This document shows, piece after piece, positions 49,989-58,680 of a stretch of DNA of 64,000 nt. The position numbers and the translations under genes were made by a program. Under the pieces are notes generated by a model. It was not told the DNA's origin and made no database searches. It saw only the letters and a list, made by a program, of their open reading frames with translations. The stretch spans positions 558,001 through 622,000 of the forward strand of contig NZ_CP162137.1 of the NCBI RefSeq assembly GCF_040833995.1, in the 5' to 3' direction. This DNA is from Leptospira sp. WS58.C1 (GTDB lineage: Bacteria; Spirochaetota; Leptospiria; Leptospirales; Leptospiraceae). Every line of letters starts with the position of its first letter. Positions within the stretch are counted from its first letter, which is position 1.

Positions 49989-50852
49989 ATGTCTGTTACG
50001 GAAAAAGAACAAGTCAGAACCAGATTTTCGGATCTAGATACACAAAGACATACAACTAGTAGGACTTATGAGGATTCTTGTTTAGGGGATAGGTATCGTA
50101 TCTTAGAAGAAGCGGGTTATTCTTGGAAAAGAATGCTCGAAGAATCGGTTCGATTACAAACCGTTGGGGCGGATATTCGTTTTCTTGCCCAACAAATGGA
50201 AAACACGGAATTATCCATACGCACTAGTTATCGCTCCGGACAGGATGGCCTATTGGCCTTCTCCCAAGAAGTTTTGGATCCAAACGGAAAAGTGGCGGCA
50301 GAGATCAGAACATTAGCAAGAACGGAGAAGGATGGAAAACCTTTCCAACTCATCGCTGCCCAAGATCCTTCCGAGGAGCTAATCTCTTCTTTCGAATCCG
50401 TACCTTCTTTTTCCGGATCTTGCGAACGGACACTTGCGGAAAGAGATCTATTTTACTGTGAAAGAAATCCATTCGGTGACTATAACCCTTCTCACTATTG
50501 GAGACTATTGGAAGAAGGTCGTTGGAATTTTACCGCAGAATGTGGACTGAGCCTGGAAGATCTGGTCGCAATGGACACCACACTTTTCTATATGGGTGGG
50601 AAGATCCGTTATCGTAAACCTCTTGCCGCTGGCAGAAGGGCAAAAGTGCAAACTTGGATCCATAGTTTTGATAAGATCTGGAGCCGAATGAGACAAGAGG
50701 TCAGCGACTCCGAAACAGGAGAGATATTAGCGGAATCCATGGACGATCTGCTCGTAGTTTCCGTAAGCAAGTCCAGGCCTAAAAAACCCGGAGATGATCT
50801 GCTGAAAATATTCGCGAGAGTCACCGAGTTCCCTGAAGGAGGCCCCAAATGA
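49989..50852 (+). CDS. Hotdog-fold acyl-thioesterase-like protein
   Basis: 287 aa from ATG 49989; the longer frame to 49893 would run through the operator. The protein looks like two hotdog units: VRTRFSDLDTQRHTTSRTYEDSCLGDRYRILEEAGY (first, 4HBT-like with the DxDxxxH pattern) and KIRYRKPLAAGRRAKVQTWIHSFDKIWSRMRQEVSDSETGEILAES (second). It should split or hold acyl-CoA or acyl-ACP esters. A thiolase gene follows after 52 bp, so the pair may work on the same acyl chain. Confidence 0.75.
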   Translation: MSVTEKEQVRTRFSDLDTQRHTTSRTYEDSCLGDRYRILEEAGYSWKRMLEESVRLQTVGADIRFLAQQMENTELSIRTSYRSGQDGLLAFSQEVLDPNGKVAAEIRTLARTEKDGKPFQLIAAQDPSEELISSFESVPSFSGSCERTLAERDLFYCERNPFGDYNPSHYWRLLEEGRWNFTAECGLSLEDLVAMDTTLFYMGGKIRYRKPLAAGRRAKVQTWIHSFDKIWSRMRQEVSDSETGEILAESMDDLLVVSVSKSRPKKPGDDLLKIFARVTEFPEGGPK

Positions 50853-50904
50853 AATATTATCTTATTTTAATGAACGTACCAAATAAAAGGTCTGGAGAAA
50901 GACA

Positions 50905-52230
50905 ATGAAACTCGATAAAAAATTGGCGATTTGTACGCCAAGAAGAACTCCCTTCGCTCAAATTGCGAAAGCTTTAGGACCCTATCCTGGCCATCACTTA
51001 GGTCGTATAGTGGCTGAAGACATCATTGCAAAGAGTGGCGTTAAAAAAGATCAAATCGACGGGATCGTAGTTGGAGAAGGATTCTCTAATGCTCCGAACT
51101 CCGCGCGAGTGATCGCAAACTTGATCGGACTTAGGGACGAAGTTCCTTCGATCACAGTTTCCAATAACTGCGTATCCGGTATCGAAGCTCTTTCCGAAGC
51201 GGCTCGCCGTATCATTCTTGGAGAAGGAGAACTTTTCCTAGTAATCGGAGAAGAGTCTCAAACTTCTATGCCTTTCGTTGTGAAAAACGCAAGATTGAAC
51301 AAGAAAGCGGGATCTTTGGACAAACTGAAAAAACTTCTTCCTGATAACCTTCCTGAAGGTGTGGAACTTAGAGACACTCTGGAAGACGGACTTGGCGACG
51401 GTGAAACTTCCTACGGAATGCAAGTAACTGCTGAGATCCTTGCTCAGAACTACGAACTTTCTCGTGAGATCACCGACAAACTCGCTTTCGAATCTTTCAA
51501 AAGAGCATTAGAAGCTTCTAAAGCAGGAAAATACGCTCCATTCATCATCCCGATGAAAGACGAAGACGGAACCGAGCTTACTATCGATGAGGCAGTCGGA
51601 CTTCGTGAAGGACTTGTTGAAAACCCAAGCCGTATGGGAAGAGCAATGCTTCTTTTCGACAACCCTCAGATGAAATTCGACGAGTTCAAAACCAAGTATT
51701 CCAAATATCTTGAAAAATCTCACGGGCCAACCGTTTCCATCTTCAATGCGAGCCCTCGTTCCGATGGAGCAGCTGGTGTTATCTTAACTACGGTAGAAAA
51801 AGCGAAAGCTCTCGGATTAAAGATCGAAGCGGTACTTTCCGGATGGAAAATGAAAGGTGTGGATCCCAACTTGATGGGGATCGGACAAGCTTATGCAACC
51901 GAATCACTTCTTACGGACACCGGAGTTAAGATCGAAGACGTAGACTACGTTGAGATTCATGAAGCGTTTGCGGCAACTGCAGTAGCGGCTCTTGTTCAGA
52001 TCGAAAAAGATACCGGTTGGAAATGGGAGCAAAAATTCGACGAGAAGAAGATCAACCCTAACGGTGGATCTATCGCGATCGGTCACCCTTTCGGAGCTAC
52101 CGGTATCCGTTTGGTGAATAACGCGATCATGGACCTGCAAGAAGATCCTAAGGCAAAAAAAGTGGTTATCACTGCTTGTGCTCACGGTGGAATTGCAGGA
52201 GCAATGCTCATCGAAAGATTCGAAGGTTAA
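50905..52230 (+). CDS. Thiolase (acetyl-CoA acyltransferase)
   Basis: 441 aa. It makes or splits 3-ketoacyl-CoA. The acyl-binding cysteine is C89 (VSNNCVSGIEALSEAARRI), GSIAIGHPFGATGIRL supplies the His, and TACAHGGIAGAMLIERFEG supplies the second cysteine C425. The length and an inserted segment (NARLNKKAGSLDKLKKLLPDN) suit the longer FadI-type ketoacyl-CoA thiolases more than short AtoB. Codons here look like those of a highly expressed gene (many GAA, AAC and GTT). GGAGA precedes the ATG; a strong terminator follows. Confidence 0.93.
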   Translation: MKLDKKLAICTPRRTPFAQIAKALGPYPGHHLGRIVAEDIIAKSGVKKDQIDGIVVGEGFSNAPNSARVIANLIGLRDEVPSITVSNNCVSGIEALSEAARRIILGEGELFLVIGEESQTSMPFVVKNARLNKKAGSLDKLKKLLPDNLPEGVELRDTLEDGLGDGETSYGMQVTAEILAQNYELSREITDKLAFESFKRALEASKAGKYAPFIIPMKDEDGTELTIDEAVGLREGLVENPSRMGRAMLLFDNPQMKFDEFKTKYSKYLEKSHGPTVSIFNASPRSDGAAGVILTTVEKAKALGLKIEAVLSGWKMKGVDPNLMGIGQAYATESLLTDTGVKIEDVDYVEIHEAFAATAVAALVQIEKDTGWKWEQKFDEKKINPNGGSIAIGHPFGATGIRLVNNAIMDLQEDPKAKKVVITACAHGGIAGAMLIERFEG

Positions 52231-52256
52231 TTTTTAACCTCTTAAATCGTATTAAG

Positions 52257-52290
52257 ACCCCGAGGAAGGAGACTTCTTCGGGGTTTTTTA
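52257..52290 (+). terminator. Rho-independent terminator after the thiolase
   Basis: ACCCCGA-G-GAAG pairs with CTTC-T-TCGGGGT (one mismatch) around a 4-nt loop, followed by six T. Confidence 0.85.
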
Positions 52291-52300
52291 TGTTTAAGGT

Positions 52301-53197
52301 TTAACTTGCTCTTTCTAAAGATGGTTGGTCCAAAATGGATCTTCTATTCTTTAAGATGAATAGTCCGAATACTAATGCAGTTACAAACATGAGCAAACTA
52401 TAAGTAATCGGGACCACCGTCATTGTAGGGACTTGTAAAATGGTCCCTGTCACTAAAAGTGCTGTAGTCCCATTTTGGATGCCTAATTCAAAAGCGATCG
52501 TTACCGCTTGGGTCCTACTTAAACGTAAAAGTAAGCCCAGTAAAAATCCGAGACTGATACAAATACAATTCATAGTCAAAGCAGCGACGCCACTTTGAGC
52601 AAAAAATCCCCACATTTTTTCCCAGTTCTGTTTCACTAAGCCTGCAATGATTGCAAATAAAATGATCATCGAAAAAACTTTTACCGGTTTTTCGCAAGCA
52701 GTCGCAAATTTTGGGGAATAATTTTTTACAACCATTCCGATCCCGACTGGAAGCACAGTGATGATAAAAAGTTGGAGGATTGTTTTGAGTATTGGAAGTT
52801 CTATCGTTTTTCCTTCCCCCATAAAATATACCATCGAGTAGTACGTCAAAAAAGGAAGAGTGAATGGTTTGATCACGCTAATCAGAGCGGTTAATGTTAC
52901 CGATAAAGCTACATCTCCTTTAAACAAATACGAATACATATTTGAAGTCGGGCCGGATGGGCAACAGGATAAGACCATTAATCCCACAGCCAACAACGGT
53001 TCCAGATGGAACATGGTTGCAACCATAAATCCTAAAAGCGGTAGTAGCAAAAGTTGGGCTAAAAGTCCCACCAATACTGCCTTAGGGAATAGAGCCACTC
53101 TTTCGAAATCTTTGAGCGTCAAAGATAGCCCCATCCCGAACATAATTATAAAAAGTGAGATCGGAAGCACTATCTCCAATAAAAATCCACTTTGCAT
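52301..53197 (-). CDS. Bile acid:sodium symporter (BASS) family transporter
   Basis: 298 aa with nine to ten membrane helices. LSCCPSGPTSNMYSYLFKGDVALSVTLTALIS and FELGIQNGTTALLVTG are the two crossover motifs of the BASS fold where sodium and substrate bind. In bacteria such proteins take up bile-acid-like compounds, pantoate or keto acids with sodium; the substrate here is unknown. GGAG in the short leader. Transcribed away from the thiolase terminator; the phosphatase-sensor gene lies 20 bp upstream of it on the same strand. Confidence 0.88.
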   Translation of the reverse strand: MQSGFLLEIVLPISLFIIMFGMGLSLTLKDFERVALFPKAVLVGLLAQLLLLPLLGFMVATMFHLEPLLAVGLMVLSCCPSGPTSNMYSYLFKGDVALSVTLTALISVIKPFTLPFLTYYSMVYFMGEGKTIELPILKTILQLFIITVLPVGIGMVVKNYSPKFATACEKPVKVFSMIILFAIIAGLVKQNWEKMWGFFAQSGVAALTMNCICISLGFLLGLLLRLSRTQAVTIAFELGIQNGTTALLVTGTILQVPTMTVVPITYSLLMFVTALVFGLFILKNRRSILDQPSLERAS

Positions 53198-53216
53198 TTT
53201 TTTTCTCCTTATTGTT

Positions 53217-55673
53217 TTAATTCGTTTCTTTTGTTACGAGTCTTGCGGGTTGGCCGTTCGTTTTAATCGGCTCTTTGGAAAACGAATATTCTATCTTTAA
53301 AAAGGAAATATCGTCCGTAAGATATTCCTCCATATCTTGGTAGATCTTGTGTAGATCTCCTTTCGCTTCTTCTATCCTGGAAAGGAAAGCTTCTTGGTTT
53401 TCATTGATCTCTTTGCTTCCATCTTCTCGGATACCTACAATCAGATCGTCTTTACCGTCAGAACCTATGAACAAAGAATCACCCGGTTTCAACTGAAATG
53501 ACTGGACCGTAAATATGGAAGATGGATCGAAAGGTAATCCGATCCGATTGAAAAAATGTTTGGTCGGGATCAGACTTGCTTTTCCGTTTCTGTATAAAAT
53601 GGGAGAAGGATGCTCCGCGTTTACTAAATATGTTTTGCCTGTAGCCTCTTCTATGACGCCGAGGATGGCGGTGACGAGCATACTTCCTTCGAAAATTTCA
53701 AACACTTTAGAAAGTTCTAAAAAAGTGGATCTCAACCAGCGTTGTGGAGTAAACTCTATCGTTTTATCTTCGAATAACCTTGTCCTATTTAAGATGGAAC
53801 CGAATACGGAACCTAAAACGATTGCACCTCCTGCACCTTGGATCGATTTTCCCATTGCGTCCGCGTTCATGAACACGGTACAATTTGCTCCTCCGATCTT
53901 GAGGCTCGCCGACATACAAAGATCTCCGCCGATCTCGTGGTTATGTTCCTTGAATACGAATTGTTTTTTCTGGCGAGTAAACGATTCAACGAAAACGCTC
54001 CCGTTCCGGATGGTCTCTATTCCGAACGGTTTTAAAAGAAGGGATGTTAAAAAATAATCCCCTTGTTGTTGTTCCAATAATTGAGTAAGCCTGGAAGTTC
54101 TGTCTTTTACCTGGTCTTCCAATGTGTCCGCATATACGGAGAGGGCAGTTCTTGCTTCTCGAATGGAGCTTACCATTCCATTAAAAGAGTCCGTAAGAAA
54201 ACCGATCTCATCTTGGATACGAACTTGTAGCTTAGTATTTAGATCTCCTTGGTTTACTTTTCCGATCCCTATTAATAAATTTTTGAGAGGATTCCAGATC
54301 GCACCTCTAAAGAAGAGCCTAAACCCGAAAAGTACGACGAGTACAGTGATGAATAAAATTGCAAAGTAAGGTCTGATAGTTACGTGAAGAAAGTTTCTAT
54401 ATTCTTCGTACGGAAATGTTACTTCGTATTTATGATTTTGATCTTCGAGAGAAAATTTGTATAATACGGATCTTGATCCCACTTTACTATCTTCGATGAA
54501 ATAACGTTCTGCTTCCGACGGAAAGATGGAGTCGTAATATCCTGAGGATTGTCTTAAGAAACTTTTGCGGAAATCCTGATCTGTTGGAATTCCTACACTC
54601 AGACTGGAGTTTGGATTTCTATTTGTTGGAATCCCTACATCCGCAGCGGAGATTGAATTCTGATTCGTCGGAGTTCTTGTATGCGGCTTAGAGTCCGGAA
54701 CATTCTTCCGAATAAGAATCGAATTCTCCGCTTCTCGTAATTTACTTAGATCGAATGTATCTTCTTGTCTGGAAACGGATGCGAGTCCTATCCAATATAG
54801 AATGAGTAAGAATGTTCCCAAACAAATCCCGGTGATCCTGTTTAGAAAACGAGTCTGATCCGAAGTAGTATTGATGTAAAGGACTAGGATCACAAAACTT
54901 CCCGGGATCATAAAGAATGTATAAACGGTCAGGAAGTCCGTTCTGGAGATTAATCCTGCCCGGCTCATTCCGTTTGCGATCACGGGAGGGAATATTAAAA
55001 GAGAGAAGAATAGAACGAATAACCCGGTAAAACGATTGGATTCCTTAGAGGCAGTCCAACTTCTCCATATTCCCGTTAATATCATTAGGAAAGCATAAAC
55101 TAAAACCAAAACTCCTAAGATCTTGTTCTCTAACGGAAGGGGGAAAGTCCAGATCTGTTCCGAAAAATCAAATACGGGTTCTTTTTTAAATGTGCAGAAA
55201 ACATAATATATGGAAAAGGTTATCCAAACGAATAATTGCGTGATTAAGAACCGAAACGCGAATTTTTCTTTTACAGTAATCGGGTAGAAGAAAAAGAACT
55301 GCCCCATACAGGAAAATGCGGGAATGACGGCCAAGATCAGCCATCGATGATAGGCAGCTATGGGGGAATCGATACTATAAGCGATCACAAATGCGAACGC
55401 GTGGACTGATAATAAAAAAAATGCCCCAGCCAAATAAGAACTGGACTTGGATCTGTTTTTGATTGCGGCTAAAAAACTTGCGAGTACCGCGGTGAAAATA
55501 CAAACGATCAAAGACCCGAAAGAAAAAAATGTCAGCTGTAAGCTCATAAAGCCCCCGAAGACATATAGCAGGAAGCGTGCCAATCTTAGTTTGAATTTGT
55601 ACTTTGGAGATCCATCGTATCTTGCTTCGATTTCGCATTTAATTTGTTCCAATCGTTTTGGAACCCAAAACAT
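53217..55673 (-). CDS. Membrane sensor with HAMP and SpoIIE-type PP2C phosphatase
   Basis: 818 aa. About seven membrane helices (to ~300), an outside segment with a 3-copy 14-residue repeat (333-373), another membrane helix (~433-455), HAMP (455-508), a short coiled coil (~505-540), then a SpoIIE/PP2C domain with metal Asps in EIGGDLCMS (D584) and MNADAMGKS (D605). It likely dephosphorylates an anti-sigma-antagonist-type protein. The membrane and HAMP parts match the sigma-54 activator gene at 59939. ATG 55673 has no ribosome site; ATG 55547 (MSLQLTFF) is a good alternative. Confidence 0.85.
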   Translation of the reverse strand: MFWVPKRLEQIKCEIEARYDGSPKYKFKLRLARFLLYVFGGFMSLQLTFFSFGSLIVCIFTAVLASFLAAIKNRSKSSSYLAGAFFLLSVHAFAFVIAYSIDSPIAAYHRWLILAVIPAFSCMGQFFFFYPITVKEKFAFRFLITQLFVWITFSIYYVFCTFKKEPVFDFSEQIWTFPLPLENKILGVLVLVYAFLMILTGIWRSWTASKESNRFTGLFVLFFSLLIFPPVIANGMSRAGLISRTDFLTVYTFFMIPGSFVILVLYINTTSDQTRFLNRITGICLGTFLLILYWIGLASVSRQEDTFDLSKLREAENSILIRKNVPDSKPHTRTPTNQNSISAADVGIPTNRNPNSSLSVGIPTDQDFRKSFLRQSSGYYDSIFPSEAERYFIEDSKVGSRSVLYKFSLEDQNHKYEVTFPYEEYRNFLHVTIRPYFAILFITVLVVLFGFRLFFRGAIWNPLKNLLIGIGKVNQGDLNTKLQVRIQDEIGFLTDSFNGMVSSIREARTALSVYADTLEDQVKDRTSRLTQLLEQQQGDYFLTSLLLKPFGIETIRNGSVFVESFTRQKKQFVFKEHNHEIGGDLCMSASLKIGGANCTVFMNADAMGKSIQGAGGAIVLGSVFGSILNRTRLFEDKTIEFTPQRWLRSTFLELSKVFEIFEGSMLVTAILGVIEEATGKTYLVNAEHPSPILYRNGKASLIPTKHFFNRIGLPFDPSSIFTVQSFQLKPGDSLFIGSDGKDDLIVGIREDGSKEINENQEAFLSRIEEAKGDLHKIYQDMEEYLTDDISFLKIEYSFSKEPIKTNGQPARLVTKETN
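54555..54680 (-). repeat. In-frame 42-bp tandem repeat with palindrome core
   Basis: Three consecutive 42-bp units inside the phosphatase-sensor gene, coding TRTPTNQNSISAAD, VGIPTNRNPNSSLS and VGIPTDQDFRKSFL. Each carries a copy of GTAGGAATTCCAACA or a close variant, the same core that bounds the intergenic repeat B. Confidence 0.75.
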
Positions 55674-55674
55674 C

Positions 55675-55688
55675 GATTGTTTTCAATC
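55675..55688. promoter_or_regulatory. Activator-site candidate (perfect GATTG-N4-CAATC)
   Basis: GATTGTTTTCAATC, a perfect inverted repeat. It lies ~113 bp upstream of the -24 element of the beta-barrel gene, and directly before the annotated start of the phosphatase sensor. Confidence 0.6.
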
Positions 55689-55707
55689 AGTATGGCAAAG
55701 AACGGTC

Positions 55708-55721
55708 GATCGATTTTAATC
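55708..55721. promoter_or_regulatory. Activator-site candidate, degenerate second copy
   Basis: GATCGATTTTAATC matches the 55675 site at 11 of 14 positions; centre-to-centre distance 33 bp. Confidence 0.45.
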
Positions 55722-55792
55722 AGTTGCCCATCAGAATGTTGTATCCTTTTGTTTTCCGCACGTTTCATCCGGAAGTTTGATAAATTTCTTTC

Positions 55793-55808
55793 TGGCACGA
55801 AAACTGCT
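55793..55808 (+). promoter_or_regulatory. Sigma-54 promoter of the beta-barrel gene
   Basis: TGGCACGAAAACTGCT fits the -24/-12 consensus (TGGCACG-N4-TTGCW) with one mismatch and exact GG-N10-GC spacing. The start site would be near 55819, ~60 bp before the ATG. The leader then contains an inverted repeat AGTCTCCT (55819-55826)/AGGAGACT (55847-55854). Confidence 0.75.
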
Positions 55809-55879
55809 TAAGGAGGTTAGTCTCCTGATTACTTCGAAACGAATTTAGGAGACTCGTATAAAAACCGAGGAGAATATTA

Positions 55880-56956
55880 ATGCGATACGGATGGAAAGGG
55901 AATTTAGTGAAAGGACTGATTCTTTTACTATTTCTTCCACTTATGGTTTTGCCGATCTCTGCAGAAGAAAAGGAAACTGCGGAACCGCCGAAGGACAAAT
56001 GGAGAATATTATTAGGGGCTTTTGCAGGGCAATTTGACTTACAATTACAAACGAAACTTCCGTTCAACTACGTAAACCCAAGTTCCGGTCAAAGAGAAAT
56101 TCCTTCCTTAGGCAGAGCGAGCGGTCTTACACAAAACGGAGCAATGGATCTGGGAGTAGAAGGAATAGGTCCTCAGAAAGGGTTACAGTTCATGCTCTTA
56201 AGCGACTCCTTGGTCTTTCAGGCTTCCTATGCAAGAGTAGATGTGAATTTTGCTCCTCTTAGAAATCCTCCGATCGGGGTGAATACTGCGGAAGGAAACG
56301 CAGGAGGTAACGTTTATTCTAGCAGCTTGGACTATTATATGAATATAAGTCGTTTCGTCCAACCGATGGTAGGTGTCGGATACGCCGCTTTCGGAGCTTA
56401 TTATAAGGCGCGTAATGTTATAGGCACTACTGTGGGCAATGGACTCTATGAATCCTTTCCTACGATAGATGCGGACGACGGATATAGTTCCAATGTGGGC
56501 AAAGCAGGACTTCGTATCAAGTTACCGATCCAAAGTTGGTATATCACGCCATACTTTCAATATGCGGGAAATGAATATCATATTAACGTAAGGACCACTG
56601 CCGGAACCGTACAAAACAACGTGAACGGTTATCCTACGGACCCTAATGGAATGCTGGATGCTTGGTATTACCAAGGAGTAGGTTCGGTAAGTACAGTGGA
56701 CTCGATGACCCAGATTTCCAGACAAGCAAGAAGTGCCGGGATCGTTTTCTTTATGGATTATAAAAAGTTCATAAGCCTTACGATCAATGCGAGAAGGAAT
56801 TTTTCCCAAGCAGCTTGGAATGTTTCCGCTACCTTGATGTTATTCGTACATCCGAATATGGGGATCATGGCGAATTATTCTTATGCTGAACCTGAGATCC
56901 TGCTCAGTTTTAACCGATCCTGGGCCATTGGACCGGTATTCACTACTACATTCTAA
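55880..56956 (+). CDS. Outer-membrane beta-barrel protein
   Basis: 358 aa. The leader LVKGLILLLFLPLMVLPISAEE is a signal peptide. The rest is rich in alternating aromatic/hydrophobic strands (FVQPMVGVGYAAFGAYYKARN, WYITPYFQYAGNEYHINVR, FISLTINARRNFSQAAWNVSATLMLF) and ends in a terminal Phe (GPVFTTTF), typical for outer-membrane barrels. About 12-14 strands seem possible. I recognise no exact family. GAGGAG before the ATG. It is controlled by the sigma-54-type promoter at 55793, the strongest regulatory clue in the window. Confidence 0.75.
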   Translation: MRYGWKGNLVKGLILLLFLPLMVLPISAEEKETAEPPKDKWRILLGAFAGQFDLQLQTKLPFNYVNPSSGQREIPSLGRASGLTQNGAMDLGVEGIGPQKGLQFMLLSDSLVFQASYARVDVNFAPLRNPPIGVNTAEGNAGGNVYSSSLDYYMNISRFVQPMVGVGYAAFGAYYKARNVIGTTVGNGLYESFPTIDADDGYSSNVGKAGLRIKLPIQSWYITPYFQYAGNEYHINVRTTAGTVQNNVNGYPTDPNGMLDAWYYQGVGSVSTVDSMTQISRQARSAGIVFFMDYKKFISLTINARRNFSQAAWNVSATLMLFVHPNMGIMANYSYAEPEILLSFNRSWAIGPVFTTTF

Positions 56957-57029
56957 AAGGATAACGTCGGATAGGAAAATAGAAAATATAAAGGCAGATC
57001 CGAAGGATCGACCTAATGCGTAAATAAGA

Positions 57030-57614
57030 CTAATGGTTTCCGATCTTTTTAGAAAGTTCGGAGATCGATAGATCCAAAGATTCCAGTTCCGTTTGGAATT
57101 CCTTTCTCCGGGTCTCAGAAAGCTCTTCTTTAAGCTTTTCGAATGTTATGTTCAGGATCTCTCGCAGGTCCTTTTTTTTTCTCAACTGCAAAAGGATATA
57201 TTCTTCTTCTTCGAAAGTATTTAGGCCCGTAAAAGATCGTTTATTATCCAGATATTCCAATTTCTCCTGGAATACTTTTGCTTTTTCCGTCAGATCCGGA
57301 TCGGGACGGAATATGTTCTCTCCCAAATTTTCAAAAATCTCTTTTGTCTTGGACAAAAAGGGAAAACCTACTAATTCGACTAATATGAAAGAGTCATTCG
57401 AATTTTTATCAGGATCCAGATCGGAAGTTTCTTCTAAATGAATAGATCCGGTGGACATTTCGGCAAAGCTAAAAGGTTCTTGTTCTGACAGGTGGGTCTT
57501 AGAGGCAGCGGGTCCTTCCGGATCAGATCCGGAGGATAGAAAATAAAAGCAGAATATTATCGCCGTAAAAAGAAATAAGAAGATCAGAAATCGAAATTTG
57601 GATCTAGGTTTCAT
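57030..57614 (-). CDS. Hypothetical membrane-anchored coiled-coil protein
   Basis: 194 aa. One membrane helix near the N-terminus (FLIFLFLFTAIIFCFYFLSS), then a Ser/Asp/Glu-rich linker and a helical, Lys/Glu-rich C-terminal half (DLREILNITFEKLKEELSETRRKEFQTELESLDLSISELSKKIG) likely to be a coiled coil on the periplasmic side. No family recognised. It follows the esterase gene after a strong terminator. Confidence 0.55.
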   Translation of the reverse strand: MKPRSKFRFLIFLFLFTAIIFCFYFLSSGSDPEGPAASKTHLSEQEPFSFAEMSTGSIHLEETSDLDPDKNSNDSFILVELVGFPFLSKTKEIFENLGENIFRPDPDLTEKAKVFQEKLEYLDNKRSFTGLNTFEEEEYILLQLRKKKDLREILNITFEKLKEELSETRRKEFQTELESLDLSISELSKKIGNH

Positions 57615-57625
57615 GTATCCTTCCT

Positions 57626-57657
57626 AAAAAAAGAATCCGGCGGGGAACACCGGATTC
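57626..57657 (-). terminator. Rho-independent terminator of the esterase gene
   Basis: Minus strand: GAATCCGG pairs with CCGGATTC (8 bp, 9-nt loop) and is followed by seven T. Confidence 0.85.
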
Positions 57658-57671
57658 GAATTGGAATTTAC

Positions 57672-58493
57672 TTAACGGTATTGGTTAAACCATGAATATA
57701 TTTTTCCTGCGGATGCGGACACCCATTCGTGTCCTGCCAGATAATCGGTATATCTATCCGTAGGAATTCCTTGGGACCTCAACTTGTCATAATACAAATC
57801 CATGGTCCACCAAGGAACAACAGCATCCAAGAATCCGTGTACAAAGTATGTAGGCGGATGATTGGAAGGAAGAGTTGGAACGATACAAAGCGGTCCGCTG
57901 CAAGTTGCATAAGAACCGGATTGGATCGCTAATGCTTTAAATTCTCCCGGAAAAGATACAGCCATACGGCTAGTGTTGTACCCGCCGCTAGAAATACCGG
58001 TTGCGAATTTTTTATTCGGATTGATAGGTCCAAAACTGCCGTTACGGATCGCAGCAAATAGATTATTTAAGAAAATATAATCTGCCGTAAGTTCGTAGAT
58101 TGTAGGCAGGTTGGTTTCCCAGAAAAGATCCAATCCCGCATCCGGAGCGATTACTGCGAATCCGTTATCTAACATTTTCTCGATGACTTTTACTTCGTAA
58201 TACCCTCCGAACGGCGCTCCTTGTGTACGGGAAAACTGTACGGTAAAGAAAGATCCTTGGTACATAACTACGACAGGCCATCCTCCCGCAGGTGCAGTTC
58301 CTTCGGGTACTTGGTATCTGACGTCCCTAAATATCCCCGGTCTAGCTTGGATTTTTTTTGTAGAGTAAGAACAACTAGTCGTCTTAATCAAGAAACCTGT
58401 TGTTTTACAACGAGCAGCATCCACTTCTCCGGCTCCGGCAAATAGCAGAGCACCGATGAGTAGAGGCATTAACATTGTGATTCTCTTCAGCAT
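57672..58493 (-). CDS. Secreted PHB-depolymerase/feruloyl-esterase-like hydrolase
   Basis: 273 aa. Leader MLKRITMLMPLLIGALLFAGAGEVDA is a signal peptide. The alpha/beta hydrolase core shows GGWPVVVMYQGSFF, the nucleophile elbow FATGISSGGYNTSRMA, then TYFVHGFLDAVVPWWTM (Asp region) and DYLAGHEWVSASAG (His). The four cysteines C29, C36, C198 and C203 could form disulfides. It resembles LpqC-type esterases and PHB depolymerases; the natural ester is unknown. GGGGAGG precedes the ATG. It has a sigma-54-type promoter 50 bp upstream and a terminator downstream, so it is a single-gene unit. Confidence 0.8.
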   Translation of the reverse strand: MLKRITMLMPLLIGALLFAGAGEVDAARCKTTGFLIKTTSCSYSTKKIQARPGIFRDVRYQVPEGTAPAGGWPVVVMYQGSFFTVQFSRTQGAPFGGYYEVKVIEKMLDNGFAVIAPDAGLDLFWETNLPTIYELTADYIFLNNLFAAIRNGSFGPINPNKKFATGISSGGYNTSRMAVSFPGEFKALAIQSGSYATCSGPLCIVPTLPSNHPPTYFVHGFLDAVVPWWTMDLYYDKLRSQGIPTDRYTDYLAGHEWVSASAGKIYSWFNQYR

Positions 58494-58539
58494 TTTTTCC
58501 TCCCCGGGCCGAATTCATTCGGACCGGTATGCTTCCTAA

Positions 58540-58555
58540 AGCAAGACCTGTGCCT
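58540..58555 (-). promoter_or_regulatory. Sigma-54 promoter of the esterase gene
   Basis: On the minus strand AGGCACAGGTCTTGCT matches TGGCACR-N4-TTGCW except for the first base, with exact GG-N10-GC spacing. The start site would be near 58529, ~36 bp before the ATG. Confidence 0.75.
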
Positions 58556-58649
58556 AACGGAAAAAATGTTTTGCATACCGTTTGTTCTACAAAATGGATT
58601 CAATATTTTGAATGTATTCACGGAATAGTTATTCTAACAAAATTCCATT

Positions 58650-58663
58650 GATCATTTTCAATC
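58650..58663. promoter_or_regulatory. Activator-site candidate, near-palindromic copy
   Basis: GATCATTTTCAATC, ~103 bp upstream of the esterase -24 element (minus strand). Differs from GATTG-N4-CAATC in two bases of one arm. Confidence 0.5.
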
Positions 58664-58680
58664 GCCGAAAATAGACAATT

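Noticed and set aside
53515..54057. 180-aa open frame opposite the PP2C domain
   Set aside because: Shadow of the phosphatase gene; no domain and no ribosome site.
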